DNA of 64,000 bases, from the NCBI GenBank assembly GCA_018697195.1, contig CM031878.1:37976337-38040336 (forward strand). Direction: 5' to 3'. This DNA is from Certhia americana (Eukaryota > Chordata > Aves > Passeriformes > Certhiidae). Shown in pieces: positions 1 to 38,148 of the stretch. Every line of letters begins with the position of its first letter. Position 1 is the first letter of the stretch. The position numbers and the translations under genes are program-made. The notes beneath the pieces were generated by a model. It saw only the letters and a program-made list of their open reading frames with translations, did no database searches and had not been told where the DNA came from.

Positions 1-338
1 ACAGCTCTGAAGATGTATACAACATCTCTGCTTTATTTTCCTCATCTGGTAAACTGGGATTTTATAATGTACTTATACATTTTGCAAGGCTCTTTGAAGT
101 AGTTCATATCAGAATGCACTACGACTTCCTAGTGTTGGAGAGCACTATCTTAGCTAACCTCATGTCTAGTGCAAATGTACTATGTTCATAGTTAGCAGAT
201 TTAAGGTGATCAGTGTGACCTGTAAGTAGTGCTGTCTATGAAAAGGTACCTCTAAGAAACCTTGCTTTTCCTCTTTCTTTTGATCACACCATTGCCTGAC
301 ATAAGCCAAAGCTTGCAGTTACATGGGATTGACCTACC
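1..338 (-). other. PTCH1: PTCH1 3' UTR, beginning
   Basis: This sequence follows the stop codon. A sense AATAAA is present at 37-32, about 300 nt past the stop. Mammalian PTCH1 3' UTRs run for kilobases, so the main polyadenylation site is probably outside the window. No microRNA site or repeat was identified. Confidence 0.7.
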
Positions 339-866
339 TTATTGTGAGCTGTTGCCAGGTACTCTTTCCTCACATTCAACATCTTGCAGTTCTATAACTT
401 CTACCTTAGAATTTCTTCTTTCACACCGCACATTAAAAGGCACATGGGGGTCCTCAAATGGCGCATGGCCAGCTTCATGGTGTCCCTCGTAGGATGGAAA
501 GCTCGCTCCCCGAGAGCTGTGGCTGTGCAGGGCAGGGTGGACAGCAACAGTGACCGAGGCTGAGGCAGTCACAGTAGTGATAGGCTGGCAGTAGGCTGCT
601 CCGGCAGCACCTGCAGCCCCGAATGCCGGGCTTCTCACACTGTGGGGACGAGCCTTGTGGCCCAAGCGATCCCTGCTGCTGGGTCCCGAGTGCCCTTCCG
701 TAGAAATTTCAAAAGCGTCCCTGCGAGGGCGGTAAGGAGGTGGTCGTGGCCCTTCCTTCGCTTCCCTTTTGGGCTGTCTTCCCTGATGCCGTGGCTGCTG
801 CATGCTGGGCTCTGGATTCAACTGCAGCCTAGGACTTGGGTGGTGCCTTGCTTCTGGCTGAACCAC
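339..866 (-). CDS. PTCH1: PTCH1 exon 23, coding part (C-terminal tail and stop)
   Basis: 528 nt including the TAA at 341-339, versus 540 in human. It begins [20 protein letters not shown] and contains [20 protein letters not shown], the second PPxY ubiquitin-ligase site within a nearly invariant block. Then come a Gly-Ala-Ala tandem segment ([14 protein letters not shown]), [17 protein letters not shown] and the conserved end [20 protein letters not shown] / [12 protein letters not shown], ending NSSQ. The lysine in NSKVEV aligns with the mammalian Lys1426 reported as ubiquitinated. The acceptor is TCTCTCAG. The middle ([29 protein letters not shown]) diverges most from human, as usual. Confidence 0.97.
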   Translation of the reverse strand: MVQPEARHHPSPRLQLNPEPSMQQPRHQGRQPKREAKEGPRPPPYRPRRDAFEISTEGHSGPSSRDRLGHKARPHSVRSPAFGAAGAAGAAYCQPITTVTASASVTVAVHPALHSHSSRGASFPSYEGHHEAGHAPFEDPHVPFNVRCERRNSKVEVIELQDVECEERVPGNSSQ

Positions 867-1919
867 CTGAGAGAGACACAAATGGTTACGCCTCTTACAA
901 AGCAAAACACACAAATACTAACTATTCTTGCTTATATTTTATGCTGAGAATAATTATAATAATGCTCTGACTCTACACAGAGAGTGTTGTGGAATCTGAT
1001 AATTGATTTTTCCATGGTTTTTGTCTGAAGTTATTAAAATCTGGAAAGCATATCTTCAGAAAAATACAGGATGACAGCTGAAAACATTATTGTAAGCTTC
1101 CTACATGCTGGTCTATCTTTTCAAAGGGATGGGTGACAAGCACTTGATCTTAACTCAACAAGCAGAATTGCAGGCATTTGGAAAAGGCTATTCCATGCAG
1201 GGAACATACACAGGATGTTAGTAGAGTAGTTTGTATAGACTGTAGGAATCTGTTTTCTGATTTCCATAAAGAGCGTGAAGCACAGCAGCTACATCAGTCA
1301 ATAAACCGTGACCAACTTCAAATGTGGCTGTGCTTGTACCTATTTCGAGGCCTCTGCTGAACAAAACCAGATCCGCATTGCAGCTCAGCATGCAACATCA
1401 GCAGGGGTAGGAGACAGAGCTTTTTCCCTCTCCTTTGAAATCACAATTATGCCAACCCAGCAGCAAGATGCAACAGGGCCCAAGATTTGGTACAACACTT
1501 AAACTACTTTCTTCTGGCTCTAATCTTTCTCCCCAACATGTGCTGTGACAGAGAGTTATATGATAGCGATCCACAAGGGGCTGTGTGAAAGAGCTTGGGA
1601 TCTTGTAATCTCTCCACCTTCTCTCTCTGAAAACAAACTGAGAGCTCTCTCTTGTGGCTGTTGCCAATAGAATGTAATAGCAATTACCCATGCCAAAGGA
1701 CTCTGCTTTTGTATCCCCACTTTACCCCCAACTCAATTCTCAAGGAGAGAATAAGGAAAATCTTCACTCTCTGCTAACAGGTTTTGGCAGTGAGTCGCAA
1801 TGCACAATCAGTCAGAAAGAATTTTCCACAAAAATAAACAGATTTTTTTAAAAACCCAAAAAAAAAAACACACCAAAAAACTTCTTGCCCTCCTGTTAGT
1901 CTATATGAAAGCTACTTAC
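867..1919 (-). other. PTCH1: PTCH1 intron 22
   Basis: 1.05 kb with an A/C-rich low-complexity patch at 1845-1880. Nothing else was recognised. Confidence 0.9.
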
Positions 1920-2174
1920 AGTGGATCTTGCAAAGAGAGGATTCTCAGTTGCTTCCACTACTACTTGATGGACTGGTGCCCCAGGGCCTTGTGCAGCCTC
2001 GTACTGATGAAGCTCTTCACTGATGCCAGACACTGTGGTTTGAGAGCTGTACTCAGAATCAGAGGAATCTGAAGCATTATTTGTGTGGCCAGGTGGCAGT
2101 GCAAACCTCACAGTACCAGGGGGTGGCTCAGGAGATGGCGTGGGCAATCTGTCCTGTCCGTTGGCTGGAGAAAC
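1920..2174 (-). CDS. PTCH1: PTCH1 exon 22 (C-terminal tail)
   Basis: 255 nt, phase 0-0, equal to human exon 22. It reads [20 protein letters not shown], then [60 protein letters not shown] and FARST. It has a proline-rich start and a serine-rich [16 protein letters not shown] core, conserved among vertebrate PTCH1 tails and likely phosphorylated. The acceptor is TCATCAG and the donor is GTAAGT. Confidence 0.97.
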
Positions 2175-6534
<4,360 letters not shown>

Positions 6535-6677
6535 CTGACTATAAAATCAAACTCTGATCCTGCAAGCATTAAGACCCCAAGCAGAGTGGACACAGCCCCA
6601 TCCAGCACTGGTGCAAACATGTGTTCCAAGGCAAGGACAGCCCTACGGTTCCTGTCTCCTATGGCAGTTAAAAATGC
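6535..6677 (-). CDS. PTCH1: PTCH1 exon 20 (TM11)
   Basis: 143 nt, equal to human exon 20. It reads [20 protein letters not shown], then [20 protein letters not shown] and SEFDFIV(R). It covers the cytoplasmic coupling helix and TM11, ending in the conserved GSEFDFIVR. The single change I see from human is Arg for Lys in GDRNRR. It enters in phase 0 and leaves in phase 2. The acceptor is TTTTACAG and the donor is GTAAAG. Confidence 0.98.
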
Positions 6678-14160
<7,483 letters not shown>

Positions 14161-14303
14161 CTGGCTGATGTCAATGGGCTTTGCATGGTTGCCTGTTTGT
14201 ACCAAGAGTTTGTAAGCCAAAACTGCATCATCAGAACCATTTTTATAGTTGTTGTAAGTGATCTTTCCAGTTTCCCAGTCGTTGTCAAATGCATCCTGAA
14301 GTC
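14161..14303 (-). CDS. PTCH1: PTCH1 exon 16 (extracellular loop 2)
   Basis: 143 nt, equal to human exon 16. It reads (G)[19 protein letters not shown], then [20 protein letters not shown] and AKPIDISQ, with a sequon NGS. The TYNNY segment replaces human MPNNY. It enters in phase 1 and leaves in phase 0. The acceptor is CCCTCAG and the donor is GTAGTG. Confidence 0.97.
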
Positions 14304-20457
<6,154 letters not shown>

Positions 20458-20857
20458 CTTAGCTTTTGGTTTTAGGATGAATGGAGCATAATGCTTTTCT
20501 GCAAAAGATGAGAGTGTCCACTTTGTACAGGGTTGCTCAAGGCAGTGTATACTGGAGTCTGAGAATTGGGAAAGCAAATCCCTCGTCGAGCTTGTGCTTT
20601 CTGGGCTCTGGCAGCTCAGGTTATCTTGTGTCACGGTCACTGGCTGCACAGATATTTCCGAGCGAGGCTCTGCTGTGGTGTAGTACACCTGCGTGTGAGG
20701 ATCATATTCTGTGCGCAACTGCACTGTGGACTGCATTGTAATCTGAGTTTCATGTGCAAAACTGTGGCTGCTGTATGGGGGTGGAGGACTGTAGCAAGTA
20801 TTGTCGTTTTCCACATAGACTTGAGGCTCGACCTGAATCACTCTAGTGACACACGGG
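20458..20857 (-). CDS. PTCH1: PTCH1 exon 14 (middle cytoplasmic loop)
   Basis: 400 nt versus 403 in human exon 14, so one codon shorter and in frame. The missing residue falls in the variable segment [16 protein letters not shown]. It starts [13 protein letters not shown] and then has the [10 protein letters not shown] motif, a PPxY site bound by WW-domain ubiquitin ligases (Itch, Nedd4 family) that control Patched turnover. Next come [36 protein letters not shown] and [16 protein letters not shown], ending [17 protein letters not shown] before TM7. It enters in phase 2 and leaves in phase 0. The acceptor is TCTTACAG and the donor is GTAATC. Confidence 0.98.
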
Positions 20858-22904
<2,047 letters not shown>

Positions 22905-25420
22905 CTAGAGACAATCATAGGATAAGTAATGCTGCTAAACTTCATGTAGGGCATCAGCTTTACAAAGCATAAAAATCCCTTTCAATTCTCATCCCCATTT
23001 ACCACTGCAACCCATCTGATGCTTTCAAGCTTTTGTCTGAGCAAACTGAGAGATATACATTTACAGTCCCATTTCATTATGGTAGGTCTATTGTGGTGAA
23101 TTAACTTACTTTAATACTCAGCCTTGTACTATTATAATACATCTGTGCCTGGATATGTGGTGATTATTTTTGAAGTGGAAAAACAGTCTGTTGACTCAGT
23201 AATTATATTTTAACATAAAATTCTGACATATTAAGAGTGTCAAGGCAAAATAAAATGGAAGCAAACATGAAACTAGGACTGAAGATCTTACATTTATGGG
23301 ATCTGAAGCAATTTAAGTATCACAATAATACTAAAGCATGTTATTAAACCAGAAAAGAAGATTTCAGTAAATATAAAAAAACCCAGATCAGTTTAGTGAA
23401 ATACTATGTACTTGATGTCTTACTTAAAAGTTTAGCCAAGAAAGAGCAATATTTTGAGTATTTATTAGGGATTATTTTTAAAGAAGAATCAAAATTAAAC
23501 CAACACCACATAGAAAATATATGCATTAATATGCCTATGTTTAACAGAGCTTGATTTATGAGCCAGTCTACAAAAACTAGTCTTAAATTGGAACAAGAAT
23601 ACTTGATTTAATTTGTAAAGCAAGTATCACATAATGAAAAAAACAACCTCCCCGCCCACCCCCTTTCAAACCATACTCTAAATCCTTTCCCACACAGAGA
23701 TTCCCAGAGAATTTCCATAAACATATGTGGTGCAGCATCTATCATTATTATTGATAGCATTTATGTCTAAAGCAGAATTGTTAGGAACACAAGGCATCAC
23801 AAAGGGAAAGCTGGGCACTGGGAACTAGAAGACAGTTGTAAGAGTAGGAGAAACACTGGGGGGGGGGGAAATTGTTCAGCCACAAACCAATGAAAAGAAA
23901 AAAACCCTTTGAAAGCCTTATGTTTTGCCCATTTAGTAAGCAGTAGCATCTCAATAGTAGCCCAGTTTCATGTTAACCTATCCATATATAAACTATCAAG
24001 TGACTTCACCTGTAACTTCTGAAATAATGACTGCTTGGGTTAATACAGTCTTAAAGAAGAATGAAATTTGGGCTACAAAAATGACCCATTATAAATGTGA
24101 TGCCTTTTTTTTCCAAAAGAAATATATGGTTTCTGTTGATCTTGACAGATCAGACCTCAAAACTTGCAGTACAAACAATGTGATATCTAAAATTCATGTT
24201 TTAAAAATTCTTGAGTTGGTTTTCAATTATATTACATAAATTGCTAAAATTTATCTGTAAAACTCAAAGTAATAACTGAATAACACGGAATGATTTTTAC
24301 AGTTTTGAAATTGTCAGAATATGATAAAAAGGTTAGATATTGTTTTTACTGTTCTGAAAATGACTGAATCAACTAGCTATGTAAATATTTTCTAGTAATT
24401 TTAATCATAAATGTATTGCATACAAAAGCTGATTTTATTGCTGTTCCTCTTTTTTGGTCTCCAGCCTGCTTGAAGTAAGATTTTAGTACTGCTAGTTGTC
24501 TGTAGACATGGCTACTAAAACAGAATTTACCTGGTACTTGAAACCAAATTAGTATTTAGTCATCCTTGTGAGAAAAGATCCAATGATTATGTAATGATTT
24601 ATAAATATTCACATAGAAAGGTATGCAAGGTCATAGCCAAGACTTCAAAATTATGTGATTTGCTTTTGATCTGCTCTAGAATTAATTTAATCTGTCAGAA
24701 AAACAAATGGCTGCTGTTGAAAGCATGGTGTTTTTTGGACATCGTTCTTACAACTGCTTTCTTTGCTGGTGCTAAACCAAAAAAAGGTTGAATCACCCAT
24801 ATAACATGAATAATTAGTTGTGCCTAACCAAGATCTGGTATCAAGGATCAGCTAAGATTTACTGAGATTTGGAAAAAAAAGCTGAGATCTGACTCAATAA
24901 TTCTTACTCCTCTCAGCATGGCTGAAAAACTAACAGAAGTCCTCTGTTTCTGCTCTATAAACTGCAAATGCTTCACGCTGTATCAGTTCCCTCTCTAGAC
25001 CCCAACATCCTTGAATCTCCAATATTACTAGATCTGAAAACTAATATTTTATTGGGTGGTTCCAAACCAAGACAGTGGTAGAGATGGCACTAAAGTTAGC
25101 TATACTGACATCTGATTTTTTTTTTTTTAGGAAGCTTCAAAACTATTCCAGCAACTCACAGTAAATCTGCCTACTTACAACTCTTTTTAGAACAATGAGA
25201 TTTTCCACTGTGCCATCCCAGTGTTGATGTTTTAACCACCCTGCAAGTAAAATATTTCAAAGCAAGCTGTTTTGGTTTTAAATAGATTCCTAGAGCTTAA
25301 TATTGCACTTCCTATATATTACACACTCTCACCCACCTTAACCCAGCAATACAAGGATTAAGAGTTCTCAGTTTTCACAACTAAATAAGTTCTTGTATGA
25401 ATTCTAATTTGTTGTCCCAC

Positions 25421-25500
25421 CAACAAAAAAAACCAACAACAACAACAACAACAAAAAACAAAAACAAACAAAAAAAAAACCCTAAAAAAACCCCCAAAAC
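25421..25500 (+). repeat. CAA/A-rich low-complexity tract
   Basis: A (CAA)n core near 25434-25453 inside a longer A-rich stretch with CAAAA and CAAA variants. Confidence 0.9.
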
Positions 25501-27570
25501 TAGCCTGTGACTTGATAAGGAGAGGGAAAGACAAATTACTGAGGAGTAACTCAGTCCCTGACCCGATGCATCTGCCACTGCTTCCCTCGCAATGCCATTC
25601 ATACACAGTGTTGTGGAATAGGGAAGTATGAGAACTGAGATTGTGACAACAGCCACAATCTGTAAAAGCAACAAGGAACTGTGGCAGCAGAGCTTCCCAA
25701 GTACAGGCAGCACCCGGCTGAAAGCATGCTTAGGATTTCTGGGAACAGGGCATCTTCTCTCACACCTTAGAGACCAATGGTCAAATGGGAGAGAAAAAGG
25801 CCTCAGACCTTTTCCCAGGGAAATCAACAAAGGTAAGATTAGCCCAGAAGGAATAAAATGGGACCTACTCAAGGGTGTAAAATGAAGGCATTCATTGAAA
25901 TGAGATCAGAGTAAAAAAATTCCATTAATAAAAAAAAATTATGTTGGTCACTTCCTGAAAAACACACTACAGTTTTGCATCTTTTCATAATGCGCAGCCT
26001 AAAAATATTATTGCTGCTGCAACTGTTAACAGAGACGGAAGAATAGCAGTCTGTGCTGAAGGCAGTGAGGGAGCAGGGAGCCAGGCTGGCAGGTATGTGC
26101 TGGGGCCCCGCTGAAGTATGTGCTGCTATGTGCCATTCCTGGCAGCCCACCCAAGGAGACCGGGTGTGCTGTATAGCCAGAGGTGATGAACAGATGAGGA
26201 CGTCTGTCAGGAAAACTTCCACTCTCCTGCTCTCTATCTGCAACTCCTTCCTGATATGGTACAGGCTCAGATCCTTGTCCCCTGCCCTCTTTTCCCTTAG
26301 GCTTTAATTTTGCTTGTTAATTTCTCATGTCAGGGGTAGGGAAAGGTAAAGGATAAAAGGAGGAGACAAACTTCAGCAGAGCAAGATAATGGAATGAGCT
26401 TAAAAACATACATTCTCTCCTTCCAGAAACCCACCACTGGCACCTGGCAATGGACTTCTACTTTTAGGAAAATTGTCATTTTGTGGTGAGGGAAAAAGTT
26501 ACTTCTAACATTTATTGGGAAAATTCCATTTCTGCTCATTAGTGGAGCCACATAATTCCTCTGCTGTTAGGTAAGGAAGTTTCTGATGCAAGAAAGAAAA
26601 GGTTGATAATTTTTTTTACCTTAACTTTCCGGGACATAATTTACTGTGCGACAGCCTCTGAACAGTCTTTCTTAGGAAATAAAACAGCCCAGAGCTAGTT
26701 ACACCCAGCCTTGACTTCCTTCACTTATAGTCTAAACAAAGGGCTATGTTTAAGACATTCCTACTGTAAGCTTCAAAACTTTCAGTGGATTTCTCAGATA
26801 ACCTCTTCCTTCACCACCATTTTAAGAAACAAAACACATCTGAAAATTTAGGACCTACTCCTTCAGAGTCCTGAGTACTCTTAGAGATGACGCTTACGAC
26901 TGAGCATTTGGGTCATATTCAGCAGTCTCAAAGCCCTAAAACTGCTTAAATAGTTTTAATAGTATTGATCTGAAGTAAGATCAATAAATATTTTTTTTTA
27001 AAAAATTAGAACAGTGAAAGAACTAAAACAGTCCCTACCTGTGCATGTAATTAACTTCAAAGATCTCACTTTCAAAAGAAATAAATTCCACTTTTTAAAT
27101 TTTGGAAAGTGTTAACCCTAGCAGACTCCTAAGACAGCATCAGACCTGAAGTGTCTGAGTCCATAAATTAAATAACCAACTCAGAGGTATCAATGAACTG
27201 CTTTAGCTGGCAGAACATGACAGAAGCTGAGACAGGGCAAGGCACTAATGTGCAAAACATGAATTTCTCACTAGAAGTTTGTCTTGCTGATGCAGGAAAT
27301 GGTTTATTCTCCCTCTGCAGCCAGGTTATTTTACCAATACTGGGCTTCAAAATTATGGAAAGGTTGACAATCAACTTGTAATGACTTAAGATAAGTGAAT
27401 GAAGAGCAAAAAAAGAGCAATCATTTTCAAGCCCCTCTGTTAAAAATTCACTACCTAATAAGAAGATGGTAGTATCTGTGAAAAGTAAATTCAGCAGTAT
27501 TTCCTTGCTTTTTAAGTTTTGCTAGGAAACCATCAAAGAAAGCAAGGACTTCTTGTTTAAACAAGTCTGA

Positions 27571-27573
<3 letters not shown>

Positions 27574-27604
<31 letters not shown>
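27574..27604 (+). repeat. (AG)n microsatellite
   Basis: An uninterrupted AG dinucleotide repeat of about 15 units in intron 12 (CT in the PTCH1 transcript). It is a likely length-polymorphic locus. Confidence 0.95.
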
Positions 27605-27605
<1 letters not shown>

Positions 27606-27644
27606 GAAGGAGACTGTAAATAAAGAAATCCATACATAAACACA

Positions 27645-27653
27645 GACCACCCA
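27645..27653 (+). promoter_or_regulatory. Exact GLI consensus 9-mer
   Basis: GACCACCCA matches the GLI zinc-finger consensus exactly. PTCH1 is a direct GLI target in vertebrates, so an intronic site could contribute to its feedback induction. One such 9-mer is expected about every 130 kb of double-stranded random sequence, so chance is a real alternative. Confidence 0.3.
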
Positions 27654-28623
27654 AACTGCCATGGTTCTCTGATTTCAAGTACTAAGATCAAAGTATAACC
27701 TGATTTTGATTTTACCTGGTGAAACTAGGCAAAGCAACTAATAGATGTTTCTTTCTAACAACAAAGGATTTCATTTTAGTGGTTGCTAACTTATAAGTGT
27801 ATCAGTCATATAGGTTGCTCTGATGCCAATGAATCCCCAGTATAAGTCTCCCACTTCTTCTTTGCACGTTTCACCTCTTATCGATATATATGTTTTTTTA
27901 TACTATTTTTTTCCAGCAAAGACAAGCTACCAAGAGAGAATTGAGCAATTGAGCAATTGTCCCTAATTTCTGGACACTAGTGTGGGTTCCTATGCATAAA
28001 TTCCATATTAACAACTGCCTTACAAAATACTTTGAATGCATTTATTCTGAATAATATCAACATGACCATACAATAATATATTTTGAAATCTCACTGGAAA
28101 CGTTTTGTTTGTCATTTTGCTATGCAGACCTTTAAACTTCCAGTGACTCAGTCTGTACCATAACAGTAGGCAAAAACAGATTACTTTAGGACAGGCATAA
28201 TGTAAGTTAACTGATTACAGTATGAATTACAGCTGTTGTCTCCACAGATGTTCCAACATTCTGATGTTGAAGAGTGAAAACATGAGTAAAATACTCAAAA
28301 AATGAGTAAAATTTGATTAGATGAGAGAGAATTAATATTGGTCGCTCATACTCAACAGCTCTGCAGCGTGATTACAACAAAATCACCCATTTGTGTTGAA
28401 TATTTCTTTATGAAATGCATTTAGGCTGATGTAACTTCTGTAAAGCAGGTCTTTCTGTAAAGCAGAGTCTGATGACCTCCAGTACCCTGTTAGCTGCTGA
28501 AGGTCCCTGTTAAGTGTTTGAAATTGGGCCACAGACTTAAGAGACATAAATAACTTCTTCAAGTGGAAGAAGTGATTTACTACCAAAAGTATTTCACACA
28601 TCTAGCTTAGTCTTTATCATGTT

Positions 28624-29368
28624 CATAAGGTTCAGCAACGCCAAGTGCATGGTCCTGCACCTGCACTTGTCCCTGAAATCCTGGTATCAGTCTAGACTGT
28701 GGGATGATCAGATCAGAGCAGCCCTGTGAGAAGGCCTTGGGGGTGCTGGGTGTTGAGAGGCTGGACATGACCCAGCCATGGGCACTCCCAGCCCAGAAAC
28801 ACAAACGTGTCCTGGGCTGCATCCAGAGCAGTGTGGGCAGCAGGGGAGGGAGGGGATTCTGCCCCTCTGCTCTGCTGAGAGCCCACCTGGAACCCTGCAT
28901 CCAGCTCTGGGGTCCCAGCACAGAAAGGGCACGGACCTGTTGGAGTGAGTCTAGAGGAGAGTCTCCAAGATGATTAGAGGGATGGAGCATCTCTCCTGTG
29001 AAGAAAGGCTCAGAGAATTTGGATTGCTCAGCCTGGAGAAGAGAATTTTCTGGGGACACCTTACAGCAGCCTCCCAGTACCTAAAGGGGAGCTACACAGA
29101 GTCTGGAGAGGGGCTTTTCACAAGGGCATGTTGTGACAAAACAAGGGAAATTACTTCAAACTGAAAGAGGGTAGGTTTAGATTAGATATAAGAAAAAAGT
29201 TTTAAAAGTTTCATAAGAAAAATTTTTTTTAAATTTGGATAGGAAAACACAAGTTGCCCAGAGAAGTCTAGTTGAAGATGTCCCTGCTCAGGGGGTAGGG
29301 GACAGGGTTGGGCTAGATAGATGACCTTCAAAAGATCTGTTAGAACTCAAGCTATTCTGTGATTCTAC
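28624..29368 (+). mobile_element. CR1 LINE 3' fragment
   Basis: A 5'-truncated CR1 retrotransposon about 745 bp long, on the plus strand and so antisense to PTCH1. Diagnostic CR1 segments occur in order: CCAAGTGCATGGTCCTGCAC (start), GGCCTTGGGGGTGCTGG, TCCTGGGCTGCATCCAGAG, TCAGCCTGGAGAAGAGAA (29029), CTGAAAGAGGGTAGGTTTAG and a tail CTATTCTGTGATTCTAC. It covers the C-terminal end of the ORF2 region and the 3' UTR. Short deletions and stops make it inactive. Confidence 0.95.
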
Positions 29369-30528
29369 AAAATAAAACAATTCACTATCACATGATCTGT
29401 AAGAAGAGACAACTAGATTTCAGCAAATCAGCAGAGCTAAACACTGCTAATCATTCAAGACTAAATATCTAGGTTTAGTTACCATGAACATCTGCTAAAT
29501 GATAAAGGAAACCAATGAGGCCTTTACATTCTCTTTTACTCACTACCAAATTGCCTATTGAGAAGAAAATGTAAAAAAATTATTAATGCTTATTGGTAAC
29601 AGAACTGCTATCACACAGTTTACCATTTCACAGTTTAATGCAGGCATATGTAAATCTCTGAGAACAGCAGTAATTGCCACATTATTAGGAAAAATTGCAG
29701 CCCTGCTTCCTCTGGGTAGCCAAGAGCTCAATGAGAGTAGGAATCAACGGAGAACCAGGCTAGAGAAGAAGAAAAATAACTACTGAAATAGTACAGTGCT
29801 CTATAGTGCTACAAATTGCTTGTGTCGGGGGAGAAACTCCCAAAGCTTTCTTCAGTCTACACTTTCAGAAGAAGTCTTTCTCCAATATCGTAAGTATTTC
29901 ATATTTCTGGAGATATATTATCACAAACAAATACAAGAAGACAGAGAACGGGAGAACAAGTGATACTTGGTTCAGCACATAAAATTCACATTTTCTCTCT
30001 AACCATCTGGAACACAAAATCCTTGGAAGTTTTCACCTAGTTTGCTAAAGTTACTGGAAGTAAGGCAGTAAAAAGTGCTTCAGTAATTTTTAAAATTACA
30101 AATATATGTGTGCTGCTGTCATTGCACTTCAAGTTTTTAAGCAAACTGGACAAACATGAATGAAAGGATTAACTTGCTGATGAGGAACATTACAGTGCAC
30201 ATTACACCGCAGCCTATTCCTCTTGACTTTAGAGCTCAAATCCCTCTGGAAACTTGTTTCTTTTTAGTTACATATAGCTTGGCTTTTGCTTTCAACCCAG
30301 CTGTGGTGGTACAGGGCAGTCTTTCGCCTGCCAACAGGATGTTAGAGGGTCTGTGCATGAGAGGAGGGAGCAGGAGCATGGAGGGCAGGCAGCAGTTGTT
30401 ACTGCCCAGGTCTGTGGTGCTGCTGCAGTGAGGTACTGGCCCAGTGAACCACAGCAGCACCAAAGCCAGGCTACAGTGACACCACTAACAAGTATCATCA
30501 TGGCACCTCCACAGCAAGTAACAGCTCA

Positions 30529-35548
<5,020 letters not shown>

Positions 35549-35670
35549 CTGATAAGTTTACCAGAACTGTTCTTGACTGTACCACCTATTATCAGCTCCT
35601 CCTGCCAATGCATGTATTTTCTTGATAGTCCATAGCATCCACCACTCAAAACAAGGGCTACATCAAGAGG
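35549..35670 (-). CDS. PTCH1: PTCH1 exon 7 (extracellular loop 1)
   Basis: 122 nt, equal to human exon 7. It reads [20 protein letters not shown], then [19 protein letters not shown]. It contains the highly conserved KYMHWQEEL segment and a sequon NSS. It enters in phase 0 and leaves in phase 2. The acceptor is TTCTAG and the donor is GTAAAA (non-optimal but the only one fitting phase). Confidence 0.97.
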
Positions 35671-36314
35671 CTAGAAAAAGTTATAAAGAAGCTGTTAATA
35701 GGTTTCGTAACTTTAGACAAAATCATACCTTAATTAAGCACCCAGTGGACTAGAATCATGGATGTTAAAGACCATCTGGGTAGTCAACTAGAAGAAAGGC
35801 ATTCAAGAGATCAAGTTAAGGAATCATCCACATGCTTGTTGACCCAATGGCAATTTCTCCAAAGTCTAATGTGACTGATAAAGGGATATAAAAATTCAAG
35901 GCCCTTGACTTTGAAGTCATCACAAAAATCAACAAAACTGGCACCACTTGAGGAAAGGCTTTTCTACATGGCATGGGGGTGCAGCAGCAGCTGTGTTCCA
36001 GCAGTGGCTATTGTCTGTCTGAGGCAAAAGTTTGCTGAAATGCCTCATCACTGCAGTGCCACAGCCACAGCTGACAACTGTACTTTCACTCTAAATGCAC
36101 GGGATTAAGCATTGCATCACACAATGAGGAAAAATCCATGACCACGAGCTAACAGTGGGTAACAGGAACAGAACAATGACATCATGCAAGAATACAAACT
36201 ATATATTGCTTGGAAGAAAATGGTACTTTCTTCTATTCTGTTTGACCTTCCCCCCAAACTTCCCCACCCCCCAGCCTCCCTTGAAAAGACATGCACAAGG
36301 ACAAGCAAACTTAC
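35671..36314 (-). other. PTCH1: PTCH1 intron 6
   Basis: 644 nt. A stretch near 35750-35800 (GAATCATGG...AAAGACCATCTGGG) faintly resembles a reversed CR1 3' end, but too weakly to call. Otherwise nothing was recognised. Confidence 0.85.
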
Positions 36315-36513
36315 TTTGGTGGAATTTTTATTGGGAGCTGTGATTGGGCAATCAGGATCAGCAGGATTCAGGCAGGGTCGATCCATATAACCATGACCAA
36401 CCTCTGCTTTATTCAGCATTTCTTCCCAGCTCTCCACTTGGTAGTTTATTTTCTTTAACTCTTCCAAGAATTCTAAGGGGTCAAAGTTGATCCACTGCAA
36501 AGGAGGCTTCCCT
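36315..36513 (-). CDS. PTCH1: PTCH1 exon 6 (extracellular loop 1)
   Basis: 199 nt, equal to human exon 6 (codons 249-315). It reads [20 protein letters not shown], then [35 protein letters not shown] and [11 protein letters not shown]. It has a sequon NST and two cysteines. It enters in phase 2 and leaves in phase 0, with donor GTAAGT. It forms part of the extracellular domain that contacts hedgehog ligands and cholesterol in solved PTCH1 structures. Confidence 0.98.
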
Positions 36514-38078
<1,565 letters not shown>

Positions 38079-38148
38079 CTGGTCCATGTAACCCGCTTCT
38101 GTGATGAGTTCTCCTGATTTGTAACACAAATGTTCCAATTTCCACTGT
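38079..38148 (-). CDS. PTCH1: PTCH1 exon 4 (extracellular loop 1)
   Basis: 70 nt, as in human exon 4. It reads (R)[19 protein letters not shown], then YMDQ, with one cysteine of the extracellular fold. It enters in phase 2 and leaves in phase 0. The acceptor is TTACAG and the donor is GTATGT. Too short to stand out alone, it is placed by exact homology and by phase with exons 3 and 5. Confidence 0.97.

Noticed and set aside
28607..29059. Open frame of 150 codons on the minus strand
   Set aside because: It lies antisense to the CR1 fragment and has no independent support.
35745..35810. Possible reversed CR1 3' end
   Set aside because: Only GAATCATGG and AAAGACCATCTGGG resemble the CR1 tail and no further body could be followed; too weak to annotate.
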